From positions 62,001 through 126,000 of the forward strand of contig NZ_JANUXY010000002.1 of the NCBI RefSeq assembly GCF_024814435.1: a DNA stretch of 64,000 nucleotides, read 5' to 3'. Source of the stretch: Staphylococcus americanisciuri (lineage in GTDB: Bacteria; Bacillota; Bacilli; Staphylococcales; Staphylococcaceae). The first letter of the stretch is position 1; each line of letters starts with the position of its first letter. Positions 38,189 through 47,698 of this stretch are shown one piece after another. Both the position numbers and the translations under genes were made by a program. The notes beneath the pieces were generated by a model, which did no database searches, was not told the origin of the DNA, and saw only the letters and a list, made by a program, of their open reading frames with translations.

Positions 38189-38758
38189 ATGTCATTAATC
38201 GGTAAACAAATTGAAGATTTCACAGCACAAGCATACAACGCACAAAAAGATGAGTTCGTTGAAGTAACTCAAGAAGACTTAAAAGGTAACTGGAGCGTTG
38301 TTGTATTCTATCCAGCAGACTTCTCCTTTGTATGTCCAACTGAATTACAAGATGTTCAAAGCCAATACGAAAAATTACAAGAACTTGGTACTAACGTATT
38401 CTCAGTATCAACTGACACACACTTCGTACACAAAGCTTGGCACGATCACTCAGATGCAATTAGCACTTTAAAATACACTATGATTGGTGACCCATCACAA
38501 ACAATCACACGTCAATTCGACGTATTAGACGAAACATCAGGTCTTGCACAACGTGGTACATTCATCGTTGACCCTGACGGTGTGGTTCAAGCAGCTGAAA
38601 TCAACGCTGACGGTATCGGTCGTGACGCAAGCACATTAGTACACAAAATCAAAGCAGCACAATACGTACGTCAAAATCCAGGTGAAGTTTGCCCAGCGAA
38701 ATGGGAAGAAGGTAGCGAAACTTTAACACCAGGTTTAGACTTAGTAGGTAAAATTTAA
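38189..38758 (+). CDS. ahpC: alkyl hydroperoxide reductase subunit C (peroxiredoxin)
   Basis: 189 residues, the standard length. The peroxidatic cysteine lies in DFSFVCPTE near residue 49 and the resolving cysteine in GEVCPAKW near 168. It reduces hydrogen peroxide, organic peroxides and peroxynitrite with electrons from AhpF. AGGAGG precedes the ATG and a PerR box controls the operon. ahpF follows 14 bases later. Confidence 0.98.
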   Translation: MSLIGKQIEDFTAQAYNAQKDEFVEVTQEDLKGNWSVVVFYPADFSFVCPTELQDVQSQYEKLQELGTNVFSVSTDTHFVHKAWHDHSDAISTLKYTMIGDPSQTITRQFDVLDETSGLAQRGTFIVDPDGVVQAAEINADGIGRDASTLVHKIKAAQYVRQNPGEVCPAKWEEGSETLTPGLDLVGKI

Positions 38759-38772
38759 GGAGGCTGTACTTA

Positions 38773-40296
38773 ATGCTTAATCAAGAGTTAAAGAATCAAC
38801 TTGCACAACTTCTTGATTTGATGGAAGGTGACGTTGTTTTCAAACTAAGCACAGGATCTGGTGAAACATCTCAGAAAATGGAAGATCTTGTGAATGAAGT
38901 TGCAGAGATGTCATCACGCATTACAGTAGAAAAAGCAGACTTAAAACGTTCACCTAGTTTTAGTGTGAATAGACCTGGAGAAGACACTGGCATTACTTTT
39001 GCCGGTGTTCCTCTTGGTCACGAGTTTAATTCTTTTGTGCTTGCCCTTCTACAAGTAAGTGGTCGCGCACCAAAAGAAGAACAATCTGTAATCAATCAAA
39101 TCAAAGCAATTGATCAACCATTAAATTTCGAAACATATATCAGCTTAACATGTCAAAAATGTCCTGATGTCGTTCAAGCGTTAAATCTTATGAGTGTATT
39201 GAATCCGAACATCACACATACGATGATTGATGGCGCTGCATTCAAAGAAGAAGCTGAAGATATTATGGCCGTTCCGTCTATCTTTTTAAACGGTGAACAG
39301 TTCGGTAGCGGTCGTATGACAGTTACAGATATTTTAAGCGAATTAGGTCAAGGTCCAGATGCTTCTGAATTTGAAGGGAAAGACACTTTTGATGTCCTTG
39401 TTATCGGCGGTGGCCCAGCAAGTGCAAGCTCAGCAATTTATGCTGCACGTAAAGGTTTGCGTACAGGTATCGTTGCAGATCGTATCGGTGGTCAAGTGAA
39501 CGATACACAAGATATTGAAAACTTGATTAGCGTGAAGAAAACAACGGGTACAGCACTTGCAGGCAATCTTGAAGCACACATTAACGAATACAATATCGAT
39601 GTAATGAAAGGTGTCCGTGCAGAATCTGTCAATAAAACAGATAACGGTATCGATGTTACATTGAATAATGATGCAACACTCCGTACTAAAACATTAATCG
39701 TATCAACTGGTGCGCGTTGGAGACAACTCGGTGTACCAGGTGAGCAAGAGCTTGCTAACAAAGGTGTCGCATACTGTCCACACTGTGATGGCCCATTATT
39801 CGAAAACAAAAATGTTGCCGTTATTGGTGGTGGTAACTCAGGTGTTGAAGCTGCAATCGACCTTGCTGGTATTTGTAAGAGCGTTACACTACTTGAGTTT
39901 GGTGCTGAAATGCGTGCGGACAAAGTCCTTCAAGAACGTTTAAATTCATTATCAAACACAACAGTCATTACAAGTGCAGCAACTAAAGAAATCACTGGTG
40001 AAGAACGTGTAACAGGTCTTACTTATGAAGATATGCAATCAAATGAACAAAAGCATATCGAATTAGATGGTGTATTCGTTCAAATCGGTCTGTCACCAAA
40101 CACTGAATGGTTAGGTGATACAGTGAAACGCAATAGAATGGGCGAAATCGAAGTTGACCGCCTTGGTGCAACGAATATCCCAGGTATTTTTGCTGCTGGT
40201 GACTGTACAGACCAACGTTATAAACAAATCATTATTTCAATGGGATCTGGTGCAACAGCTGCATTATCAGCATTTGACTACCTGATCCGTAACTAA
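38773..40296 (+). CDS. ahpF: alkyl hydroperoxide reductase subunit F
   Basis: 507 residues. The N-terminal tandem thioredoxin-like domain contains TCQKCPDV (CxxC near residue 128), and the C-terminal flavoprotein has the FAD motif VIGGGPASASSA near 210, the redox pair YCPHCDGP near 335 and the NADH-binding VIGGGNSGVEA near 352. It passes electrons from NADH to AhpC. It is in the ahpC operon and ends with a strong terminator. Confidence 0.97.
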   Translation: MLNQELKNQLAQLLDLMEGDVVFKLSTGSGETSQKMEDLVNEVAEMSSRITVEKADLKRSPSFSVNRPGEDTGITFAGVPLGHEFNSFVLALLQVSGRAPKEEQSVINQIKAIDQPLNFETYISLTCQKCPDVVQALNLMSVLNPNITHTMIDGAAFKEEAEDIMAVPSIFLNGEQFGSGRMTVTDILSELGQGPDASEFEGKDTFDVLVIGGGPASASSAIYAARKGLRTGIVADRIGGQVNDTQDIENLISVKKTTGTALAGNLEAHINEYNIDVMKGVRAESVNKTDNGIDVTLNNDATLRTKTLIVSTGARWRQLGVPGEQELANKGVAYCPHCDGPLFENKNVAVIGGGNSGVEAAIDLAGICKSVTLLEFGAEMRADKVLQERLNSLSNTTVITSAATKEITGEERVTGLTYEDMQSNEQKHIELDGVFVQIGLSPNTEWLGDTVKRNRMGEIEVDRLGATNIPGIFAAGDCTDQRYKQIIISMGSGATAALSAFDYLIRN

Positions 40297-40301
40297 TACA
40301 A

Positions 40302-40335
40302 AAGAAGTCCGCATTATTGTGTGGACTTCTTTTTG
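40302..40335 (+). terminator. ahpCF terminator
   Basis: AAGAAGTCCGC / GTGGACTTCTT followed by TTTG. It directly abuts the left copy of the 23-bp direct repeat. Confidence 0.92.
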
Positions 40336-40358
40336 TTCGTTATTATACAAATGAAACA

Positions 40359-40784
40359 TATTAGGATTAGGAGTGAAGAAATCTACGACGGTAGGTAGCT
40401 TCACTACTTTTTATTTACTCAAATTGTTAGTGGCTTGTATTTAGAGTTTATGAAATAGTAGTAGAGAGAAGTACTCCGAACAGCCCCAAGGATCAATGAA
40501 TCCGAAATTTAAACTGGAGAACTGCACTCTCCTTATTCATTCGATTTTAGTATGTTGGGTCCAATGAGATCGTGTATAGGAAAGTGAACTAGATAAGGCT
40601 TGGTGAAGTTAACGCTTCTTAAAAAATAGAACAGGAGTGATTGATATCGAACATTTTAGTGTTGATGTAGGTAAAGGTAAAAGCTTTGTCGTTCATTATT
40701 CAAACGAAACCTTCAAATTAGCGTTTGAATTCATTCATAATCAAAGTGGATTTAAGAAGTTATTTAATTATATGTGCCCATTAC
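40359..40784 (+). mobile_element. 5' part of an IS110-family element
   Basis: 40637-40784 encodes the N-terminus of an IS110-like transposase from a GTG start (EHFSVDVGKGKSFVVHYS, then HNQSGFKKLFNYM, the first DEDD aspartate in VDVGKGKS). It is cut off by the IS4-derived sequence. The 278 bases upstream (40359-40636) are non-coding and hold hairpins such as AGTGAAG / CTTCACT (40373-40405) and GGAG / CTCTCC (40515-40532). In IS110 elements this left-end region encodes the bridge RNA that selects target and donor. Confidence 0.7.
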
Positions 40785-40963
40785 CACTAGTGTCGTATTA
40801 AAATTCTCATTCTTTAGTTATCTCAAAGAATTTTCTGTAAATTAATTTCAAGTACAAAAAAATTCCTTTATACTGGTTGGAGGTAGTAATACTTATCCAA
40901 ATCCAATACAATAGAATCAACTTCATTTCAGAATATTAAGTATCCATTTATGCAACACTAGTG
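40785..40963. mobile_element. 179-bp MITE-like derivative of the IS4-family element
   Basis: It begins CACTAGTGT and ends ACACTAGTG (40955-40963), perfect inverted ends. Its first 127 bases match the left end of the degenerate IS4 element at 16652-16778 almost exactly, and the transposase gene is gone. It interrupts the IS110 gene. Confidence 0.75.
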
Positions 40964-41001
40964 AGAGAACGTGATTTTTCTATAGAACCAGACATGAAAG
41001 G

Positions 41002-41208
41002 TCAAGATTTATCTTGACCTTTCATGTATCTCCATAATGTATGAGTTGTTAAAACTAGTCCCATAGAAAAGAAGAAAACAATAATAATATTTAATAATAT
41101 ACTTAAGAAATTATAGATCGGCAAGTATATAAATAAAAGAAACATCGGGATAGTAAACAATAAATCCCACCAACCTAAAGATAATAAAGATTTTTTTAAA
41201 TTTTCCAT
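41002..41208 (-). CDS. small two-helix membrane protein, possible bacteriocin immunity protein
   Basis: 68 residues with two long hydrophobic spans (about 14-36 and 38-57) and a basic C-terminus (RYMKGQDKS). Its ATG follows AGGTGATCTT and lies 15 bases after the stop of the bacteriocin-like gene, so they form a unit. Small two-helix proteins downstream of bacteriocin genes usually give self-protection. The role is inferred from position. Confidence 0.6.
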   Translation of the reverse strand: MENLKKSLLSLGWWDLLFTIPMFLLFIYLPIYNFLSILLNIIIVFFFSMGLVLTTHTLWRYMKGQDKS

Positions 41209-41223
41209 AAGATCACCTATTTG

Positions 41224-41667
41224 TTATGAGAGTAATTTACATGCTGCATCTTTCCCGCCGTATTTTTCAACAGCTGTTTGGAAAATGTGCCTACAAGCAG
41301 CTCCTCCAGCGAATCCAGTAGCAACACCAAACGGTCCGCTAACCATGGCACCAGCTGCACCAGCTCCTAATGACACCTCAATGCAAGCTGAATAACTAGA
41401 GAAAATACATGCCCACTTAAGTGCAGCGTTATTTATAGCATATGTTGTAACACCATTATCTACAGCTGTACTTTCATTAACTATATCACCATTATTATTT
41501 GCTTCAGATTTTAAAATGTAATTGTCGTTAATATCATACAAAGTAAAAGTAGAATTTCCGTTAGATAATTTATTTTGAATACTATAATATTCAATTTTAT
41601 TACCTTCTAAATAGTAATTATAATATACACCATTGCTTGTTCTCTTACACTTTCTAAAATAGACCAT
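41224..41667 (-). CDS. bacteriocin-like protein with Cys-rich hydrophobic C-terminal domain
   Basis: 147 codons. The first 20 or so derive from out-of-frame rep sequence, so the true N-terminus may have been lost or replaced. The middle (residues 24-70) is hydrophilic. The C-terminal 75 residues are a glycine/alanine-rich hydrophobic domain with four cysteines (C87, C95, C125, C143): [16 protein letters not shown] and [12 protein letters not shown] are typical of the halocin-C8-like or circular-bacteriocin style of membrane-active peptide. No signal peptide is visible in the present form. It is followed by a probable immunity gene. Confidence 0.6.
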   Translation of the reverse strand: MVYFRKCKRTSNGVYYNYYLEGNKIEYYSIQNKLSNGNSTFTLYDINDNYILKSEANNNGDIVNESTAVDNGVTTYAINNAALKWACIFSSYSACIEVSLGAGAAGAMVSGPFGVATGFAGGAACRHIFQTAVEKYGGKDAACKLLS

Positions 41668-42332
41668 GCTGGTTTTAAAATATACAAATCATCAAAGCAA
41701 TTATTCCAGTAATCAATCATGTTACGTTTTAACTCAATTTCTACACGCCATAAATGTTCAGAATCTATTTCTATATCTGCATTATCCTTACGTTCCTTTT
41801 TCTTGTTGTAAATTCTAATAAACCGTTCACTATCACGCACACCAAAATATTTAGTTTCTGGCTTTCCGTCAATTCCGTAAAACACAGTTTTCTTTAAAAT
41901 TTTATCTGACATTGCGTAATAGTCACTTAAATCATCTTCAAAATCAAAGGCCAAATCTAATCTTGTAAAACCGTCATTTTCCATGAGATTTACTATATTA
42001 CGTTTTAACCAAAGCATTTCGTCATGTGAAAGTTTGTTCGGATTAAATTCAACACGCATATTACGTCTATCCCAACTATCTGCTTTCACTTTGTCATATG
42101 CAATATAAACTGTTTCTTGTAATGCTTTAGCTTTAAATTTAGTTTGCAAAATATCCCATATCCTAATTTGAGGTTCAACACTCATAAATTTCGAAAGTCT
42201 TTCAGTGTTGTTTTTATTTAGGTTTCCAACGATAGTCATACCATCAAAACTTAATTTCGGATAAGAAGTGCACACGAAATGTGCGTCTAACCGGCTATTA
42301 GAGTAGTCAGTCGAGGTGTAATTTATCCCCCC
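41607..42332 (-). pseudogene. rep: truncated pT181-family replication initiator with nick region
   Basis: About 240 codons of a Rep_trans protein very like RepC of pT181: [39 protein letters not shown] and the nicking tyrosine in [10 protein letters not shown], which aligns with RepC Tyr191. The N-terminus is cut (a stop lies at 42333), and the C-terminal third is replaced by the bacteriocin-like sequence. At 42291-42310 the minus strand keeps the double-strand origin core TACTCTAATAGCCGG. It is not functional but shows rolling-circle plasmid origin. Confidence 0.88.
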
Positions 42333-42380
42333 TTACTGTGCCTACTTTTGAATCATTTTCATGATTATTTTTATTCGTTA

Positions 42381-43331
42381 TTATACAAATGAAACAAGCC
42401 AATGCCATATTCTCGTAATTAAAGATACAATATTATCCCATATGCTCTGTAACCAGCCACGTGTTTCTGGGTTATCTAGCTCTTTCAACGCATCTAACTT
42501 GTCACCCGCATGTTTTTGAATACTGTCTCGCAATTCATTCGCTTGTTGTTTAAAAGACTCTGGATCTTGCTTCAAAACATCTGATTGCGCAACATTCATC
42601 ATGATATTTTGAATTACCGCAATCTCATTATTACTTAATACTTGATTCAAACCACGTTCATTCAATGTTTGATTAACAATATTATTAATCGTTAGTTCAT
42701 TGATTTGTTGATTAGACGCTGTTGCTTCTGCAATTTGTGACTTCATATCCGCAATTGCTTCGTTTAGCGCTTCATCAGAATAGCCATTTGTACTAGCATG
42801 ACTTTCACTAATACGTGCTAGCTCATTCATCTCACTATGTGCGTTTTGAACATCTTCACGATTCAATGCATTACCTTGGGCTTCATATGCCTTATAAATA
42901 CCTGTAAGCGCACCCTCACCTGTGACTGGATCGATAGAAGCAATGCGTATTGTAGCATCTTGTATACCCGATGTGATGGCAGCATTCATATATTGTTCTT
43001 TCGTGATACGTGTAATATTATTTGGCGTTTCAATCTCAACATCCACACCATGCCCAAAGCGTTTCGGCTTGATAAGCGCACTTGAATGAATATAATCGTA
43101 CTCTGTACCTGTGTATTGAATCACATCTACATTAGTTACTGGATAAGTGGTCACGCCTCTACCCACCCCCAACTTATCTTTCGTTTCAACTAATTGTTTA
43201 TCATTCAAGTCGGCTCCTTGGAGAAATATCTCTTCTTTGAGTTTGAATTCTTTCGCAGCAGAAGCACTATGTGCAACGCCTACAATTAACAGCGAGGCTG
43301 CCATACCACTCACTAACAGCTTCTTATACAT
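42381..43331 (-). CDS. DUF1002 secreted protein
   Basis: 316 residues with a clear signal peptide (cleavage after ASA near residue 25). The middle fits DUF1002 (YpuA-like) proteins: HSSALIKPKRFGHGVDVEI near residue 82 and the helical section from 110 on. The C-terminus ends with a short hydrophobic amphipathic stretch (IVSLITRIWHWLVSFV), so it may be membrane-associated. The function of the family is not known. Its last codons coincide with the right 23-bp repeat of the islet. Confidence 0.8.
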   Translation of the reverse strand: MYKKLLVSGMAASLLIVGVAHSASAAKEFKLKEEIFLQGADLNDKQLVETKDKLGVGRGVTTYPVTNVDVIQYTGTEYDYIHSSALIKPKRFGHGVDVEIETPNNITRITKEQYMNAAITSGIQDATIRIASIDPVTGEGALTGIYKAYEAQGNALNREDVQNAHSEMNELARISESHASTNGYSDEALNEAIADMKSQIAEATASNQQINELTINNIVNQTLNERGLNQVLSNNEIAVIQNIMMNVAQSDVLKQDPESFKQQANELRDSIQKHAGDKLDALKELDNPETRGWLQSIWDNIVSLITRIWHWLVSFV

Positions 43332-43501
43332 TTACTCACTTCCTTTATGACCATTTCCCTTATTTTACCATGAGACACATCTTAGCGTATCAAACCATAG
43401 ACCCATCGTAAATATTCTAAAAATAAACTATTCAAAAAGTCAGATACATGCTATAATTCTTTTTAATTCTTATCAATTTACTATGTTTTAGGAGTGATAT
43501 C

Positions 43502-44320
43502 ATGAAATATCTTAAGTTCAGTCTTATTTTGATGATTGCGGTGTTGCTCGTAGCATGCGATAAAGATGACACTGCAAGCCAGGATAATGACAAAAAACTG
43601 ACAGTCGGTTTCGGTCCTGGTACATACGAAGAAATCTTCCGCGGTGGTATACTGCCTATCTTAGAGAAAAAAGGGTATGATGTAGAAATAAAAAGTTTCT
43701 CTCAAACAGACCAAATCAACCCTGCCATGAAAGACGGTGACATTCAAGCATCTGTCTTCCAAAGTACAGCATATATGAACAGTATCAATGACAAAATCGA
43801 TGCTAAAATGATTAAAAACAATGACGTACCTACCGCACCACAATCTGTATGGTCGAAAAAGCATCAATCACTTGATGACGTGCGAGATGGGCAAACGATT
43901 GCTGTACCGAACGATCCAGTCAATCAAGAACGTGCATTAAGAATTTTAGAAGGTCTTGGTTGGATTAAGCTGGATAACAAAACAACAGGTGTAAACTTTA
44001 AACTGTCCAGCGTACATCCCGACAAATATCACTTAAAATTTAGTGAAGTCGCATCACCACAAGTGCTTCGTTCATTGGAAGACGTTGACTACGGTATCGT
44101 TAATGGTAACTACATTGCAGATAGCGGTCAAAAAATCAGTGATGGCTTAGTTGTAGAAAAAACACCAGACGAACATAAAGTAATGTTGAGTATCAATGAA
44201 GCTGACAAGGATACAGAATGGGCAAAAGCATTACGTGACGCATATAATGATCCTGAGTTCATTAAATGGTTCCGTGAACATGATGAATACAGTGGTTATA
44301 TCGAACCGACAGAATGGTGA
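43502..44320 (+). CDS. MetQ/NlpA-family lipoprotein
   Basis: 272 residues with a lipobox LLVAC (Cys near 19). It belongs to the NLPA periplasmic-binding fold: KLTVGFGPGTYEEI, ELKDGD-like MKDGDIQASVFQ near residue 77 and AVPNDPVNQERALRIL near 130. It binds methionine or a related amino acid for an ABC importer. No transporter genes adjoin, so it may serve the MetNI transporter 2 kb downstream. It differs clearly from the metQ of that operon (47699). Confidence 0.82.
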   Translation: MKYLKFSLILMIAVLLVACDKDDTASQDNDKKLTVGFGPGTYEEIFRGGILPILEKKGYDVEIKSFSQTDQINPAMKDGDIQASVFQSTAYMNSINDKIDAKMIKNNDVPTAPQSVWSKKHQSLDDVRDGQTIAVPNDPVNQERALRILEGLGWIKLDNKTTGVNFKLSSVHPDKYHLKFSEVASPQVLRSLEDVDYGIVNGNYIADSGQKISDGLVVEKTPDEHKVMLSINEADKDTEWAKALRDAYNDPEFIKWFREHDEYSGYIEPTEW

Positions 44321-44502
44321 GATGTTGGGAGAAAAGCGTATAAGTTGTATTTAACACAAACTCAAGAAACAAAATTATTTGTCTTATTTTGTTGAAAAGT
44401 TCCTCACTTATTAAACACTTATCATACTAAGATGTGTAGAGATTGGGCTGAGGGTTTAATCTGAACCGAACGATGCGCAAAATGGCTTTCCATATTTTGC
44501 CG

Positions 44503-44553
44503 AAAATTCTGCTTTAGGGACATTGTTTATCAGTTTCCCTAAAGCAGAATTTT
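44503..44553. terminator. long perfect hairpin, bidirectional terminator
   Basis: Arms AAAATTCTGCTTTAGGGA / TCCCTAAAGCAGAATTTT pair over 18 bases with T-rich sequence on each side, about 180 bases beyond the metQ-like gene. The stretch 44321-44780 contains nothing else I can name. Confidence 0.75.
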
Positions 44554-44734
44554 ATTGTGTCCCAGTCACTATTTTTTGTACATAATGATAACTGTCCAGC
44601 GTTATTTTTTAGTACTTTACATTCAAGCAATCATTAATAGACAAGCCAATCATCCGTGTAAGAAACACATATTGAATGGAAAATATAATTAAACATTCTC
44701 TTATGTAAAGGACTTTACTTTGTTTATGAACAGC

Positions 44735-44778
44735 GCAAAAAAGACCTGTGTCTCTACCTTAAACACAAGTCTTTTAAA
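44735..44778 (-). terminator. bioB terminator
   Basis: Minus-strand arms AAAAGACTTGTG / CACAGGTCTTTT with trailing T run, right after the bioB stop. Confidence 0.85.
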
Positions 44779-44780
44779 CT

Positions 44781-45770
44781 TTATTTCGCTTTTACAACCT
44801 TGTCTGTATGTCCATAATCAATTTCATAGCCTAAGTCTTTAATCATATCGTAGTCCAACTGGTTAGGTTGACCACCTGTGATGAGGTAGTCCCCAACAAA
44901 AATCGAATTCGCAACCATCAATGCTGTTGCTTGTAGTGACCGTAAATTCACTTCACGTCCACCTGCGATACGGATTTCCTTCGTCGGATTAATTAAACGG
45001 AATAACGCCAAAATACGTAAGCAACGCATCGGTGTCAATTGGTTCATGTTTCCAAACTTTGTCCCTTTAATTGGATGTAAAAAATTGACTGGGATACTAT
45101 CTGCGTCAATATTCCGTAATGCAAATGCCATATCGATAATGTCTTGATCTGTTTCGCCCATCCCACAGATAACACCTGAACATGGCGAGATATTATGCGC
45201 CTTCATTGTTTCAATCGTATCTACACGATTTTGATATGTATGTGTCGTTACCACTTCCTCATGATAGTTTTCACTTGTATTCAAGTTGTGATTGTATCGG
45301 TCAACACCTGCTGCTTTAAGCTTCGCCGCTTGTTTATCATTTGCCAAGCCAAGGCATGCACAAATCTTCAACTGTGGGTGTTCTGCTTTAATTCGTTCAA
45401 CAGAGGCTGTAATGTGGTCTACTTCCTTATCACTTGGTCCTCTACCACTCATCACGATACAGTACGTACCAATCTCATTCTCTGCTGCTACTTTTGCACC
45501 TTCTGTTATTTGATTTTCTGGTATTAATGCATAACGCTGTTTCTCTTTTATCTCTCTCGATTGCCCACAATAACCACAATCTTCTGAGCAAATACCACTC
45601 TTTGCATTCAAAATCATATTCAACTTCACTTTATGTCCATAATAATGTTTACGCAGTTGATATGCCTCATGCACCATGGTCATCGTATCCAATGTCTCAT
45701 CAGTAAATAGCGTGTAAGCTTCTTCCGGCGTCAATATCTCCCCGTTCAAAATACGTGTTGCAATTGTCAA
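44781..45770 (-). CDS. bioB: biotin synthase
   Basis: 329 residues, starting at a TTG with AGGAGGGG upstream. The radical-SAM motif CSEDCGYC (CxxxCxxC) lies near residue 62, and further cluster ligands and YNHNLNTS (140s) are in place. It inserts sulfur into dethiobiotin. Other bio genes are not beside it, and a probable BirA operator precedes it. Confidence 0.96.
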   Translation of the reverse strand: MTIATRILNGEILTPEEAYTLFTDETLDTMTMVHEAYQLRKHYYGHKVKLNMILNAKSGICSEDCGYCGQSREIKEKQRYALIPENQITEGAKVAAENEIGTYCIVMSGRGPSDKEVDHITASVERIKAEHPQLKICACLGLANDKQAAKLKAAGVDRYNHNLNTSENYHEEVVTTHTYQNRVDTIETMKAHNISPCSGVICGMGETDQDIIDMAFALRNIDADSIPVNFLHPIKGTKFGNMNQLTPMRCLRILALFRLINPTKEIRIAGGREVNLRSLQATALMVANSIFVGDYLITGGQPNQLDYDMIKDLGYEIDYGHTDKVVKAK

Positions 45771-45807
45771 ATCAATCCCCTCCTACTCTAGAAAAGTATA
45801 GCATAAT

Positions 45808-45835
45808 TGTAACTTTATTTTAAATTAAGGTTACA
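45808..45835 (-). promoter_or_regulatory. probable BirA operator of bioB
   Basis: Palindrome TGTAAC-16 bases-GTTACA (45808-45813 and 45830-45835), about 40 bases before the start codon. Spacing and arms resemble the BirA boxes of Bacillus and Staphylococcus. Confidence 0.65.
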
Positions 45836-45921
45836 TTGATGAGCTGTAAACTTTTTTATCGCAATCATGAATATTAGGTTTCAATAACAATTTTATTTTT
45901 TGAAAATATCTAAATATTGTG

Positions 45922-45990
45922 TTGACTAATGATAAAAAGTGACCTACAATAACAAACACCAACAATTATTATCAACCAAGTCGGAATTCA
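45922..45990 (+). promoter_or_regulatory. metNIQ promoter and CymR-like element
   Basis: TTGACT (45922-45927) and TACAAT (45945-45950) are 17 bases apart. ATTATTATCAACCAAGTCGG plus AATTC at 45966-45990 shares TTATTAT and TCGGAATT with the tcyP upstream element. No S-box or T-box leader is present. Confidence 0.6.
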
Positions 45991-46001
45991 AGGAGGCAGT
46001 T

Positions 46002-47039
46002 ATGATTACGTTTAAGAATGTCAGCAAAACTTTTACTAAAAAAGATTCCACCGTTCATGCATTGAACAACGTTAGCTTCACTGTGAATCGGGGCGATATT
46101 TTCGGTGTAATCGGTTATAGCGGTGCTGGCAAAAGTACCCTAGTACGGCTCGTTAACCAGCTTGAAAAACAAACTTCTGGTGATGTATACGTGGATAACC
46201 ATCACTTAAATACATATACACAAGCAGATTTACGCAAGGTGAAACAAGACATCGGTATGATTTTCCAGCACTTCAACCTCCTCAATGCAAAGACTGTTTA
46301 TAAAAACGTCGCCATGCCTCTTATACTGAGAAAAGTGAAACCAGCAGAAATTGAAAAACGCGTCAATGAAATGCTTGCTTTTGTAGGTCTCGATGGAAAG
46401 GCTCAACAATACCCAAATGAACTATCTGGTGGTCAAAAACAACGCGTCGCAATCGCACGTGCACTTGTTACAAACCCTAAAATATTGTTATGTGATGAAG
46501 CAACGAGTGCACTCGACCCTGCAACAACAGATGCCATCCTAGACTTGTTGAAAAAAACGAATGAAACATTGGGAGTAACCATTCTAGTTATCACACACGA
46601 GATGAGCGTCATTCAAAAAATATGTAACCGAGTTGCTGTAATGGAACACGGTTCAGTGATTGAATTGGATTCTGTCAAAAATGTCTTCAGTCATTCAAAG
46701 ACAACAACAGCGAAACGTTTTGTCTCAACAGTTATTAATACCGAACCATCTCAACACGTTGTACAACAACTATCATACGAAGATAATGCAAAAGTATATC
46801 GACTCTTTATCGAAGGCAATCAAATATCACATGAAATTGTGCACGATTTAATTACGCAATTCCATGTGAAAGTCAATATTATTCACGCCTTTATGGCAGA
46901 AATTCAAGATGATACGGTCGGCTATCTCTGGTTACAAGTTACTGGTGACCACACACAACAACAAGCCGTACAAAGCTACTTAACCACTCAACACATTCAA
47001 TTCGAGGAGGTGTTAGACGATGCTCGGTTCATCCATTGA
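46002..47039 (+). CDS. metN: methionine ABC transporter ATP-binding protein
   Basis: About 345 residues from the ATG at 46002 (AAGGAGG five bases before). Walker A GYSGAGKST, signature LSGGQKQRVAIARA and Walker B LLCDEATSALD are intact; residues from about 265 form the C-terminal ACT-like (NIL) regulatory domain typical of MetN. It powers methionine import with MetI and MetQ. It overlaps metI by 20 bases. Confidence 0.95.
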   Translation: MITFKNVSKTFTKKDSTVHALNNVSFTVNRGDIFGVIGYSGAGKSTLVRLVNQLEKQTSGDVYVDNHHLNTYTQADLRKVKQDIGMIFQHFNLLNAKTVYKNVAMPLILRKVKPAEIEKRVNEMLAFVGLDGKAQQYPNELSGGQKQRVAIARALVTNPKILLCDEATSALDPATTDAILDLLKKTNETLGVTILVITHEMSVIQKICNRVAVMEHGSVIELDSVKNVFSHSKTTTAKRFVSTVINTEPSQHVVQQLSYEDNAKVYRLFIEGNQISHEIVHDLITQFHVKVNIIHAFMAEIQDDTVGYLWLQVTGDHTQQQAVQSYLTTQHIQFEEVLDDARFIH

Positions 47040-47679
47040 TTCATCACAATTATTAGAAGCACTTTATCAAACACTCTACATGGTGACAGTTGCACTCGTC
47101 ATTGGTGCACTTATCGGGGTTCCACTTGGCATTCTACTTGTCGTGACTCGTACAAATGGCATATGGCCAAACGCGATTATTCATCATGCCCTAAACCCTA
47201 TTATTAATATTTTACGCTCTGTGCCTTTTATCATTTTACTGATTGCAATCGTGCCATTCACAAAACTTTTAGTCGGTACATCCATTGGAACAACTGCAGC
47301 CATTGTGCCTTTAACAGTCTACGTCGCACCTTACATCGCACGGCTTGTCGAAAACTCATTACTTGAAGTCGATGATGGCATTATTGAAGCCGCAAACGCT
47401 ATGGGCGCTTCACCTGTTCAAATCATTCGCTACTTCTTATTACCAGAGGCACTCGGTTCACTTATTCTATCTATCACAACAGCTATTATCGGCTTGATTG
47501 GTGCAACTGCCATGGCTGGTGCTGTTGGTGGTGGCGGTATTGGTGATATGGCGCTTGTGTATGGTTACCAACGCTTTGATACACTTGTTATCTTAATCAC
47601 AGTCGTCGTACTCGTCATTATCGTACAACTGATTCAATCACTGGGTAATGTACTTGCCAAAAAAGTAAGACGTAACTAA
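47020..47679 (+). CDS. metI: methionine ABC transporter permease
   Basis: 219 residues with five to six membrane spans. It has the binding-protein-dependent permease EAA loop (EAANAMGASPVQIIRYFLLPEA near residue 127) and the glycine-rich GAVGGGGIGD. It starts inside metN, so it is translationally coupled; metQ follows after 19 bases. Confidence 0.95.
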   Translation: MLGSSIDSSQLLEALYQTLYMVTVALVIGALIGVPLGILLVVTRTNGIWPNAIIHHALNPIINILRSVPFIILLIAIVPFTKLLVGTSIGTTAAIVPLTVYVAPYIARLVENSLLEVDDGIIEAANAMGASPVQIIRYFLLPEALGSLILSITTAIIGLIGATAMAGAVGGGGIGDMALVYGYQRFDTLVILITVVVLVIIVQLIQSLGNVLAKKVRRN

Positions 47680-47698
47680 AACTAGGGGGATTTAAAAT

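Larger units (their letters stand above)
40336..42396. mobile_element. 2-kb accessory islet bracketed by a 23-bp direct repeat
   Basis: The same 23 bases occur at 40336-40358 and 42374-42396. The right copy is the 3' end of the DUF1002 gene (its stop codon falls inside), and the left copy sits behind the ahpF terminator. Between them lie an IS110 5' fragment, a MITE-like IS4 derivative, a two-gene bacteriocin-like unit and a truncated pT181-type rep. No integrase is present. The repeats suggest integration at the 3' end of a gene or a recombination event during plasmid capture. Confidence 0.65.
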
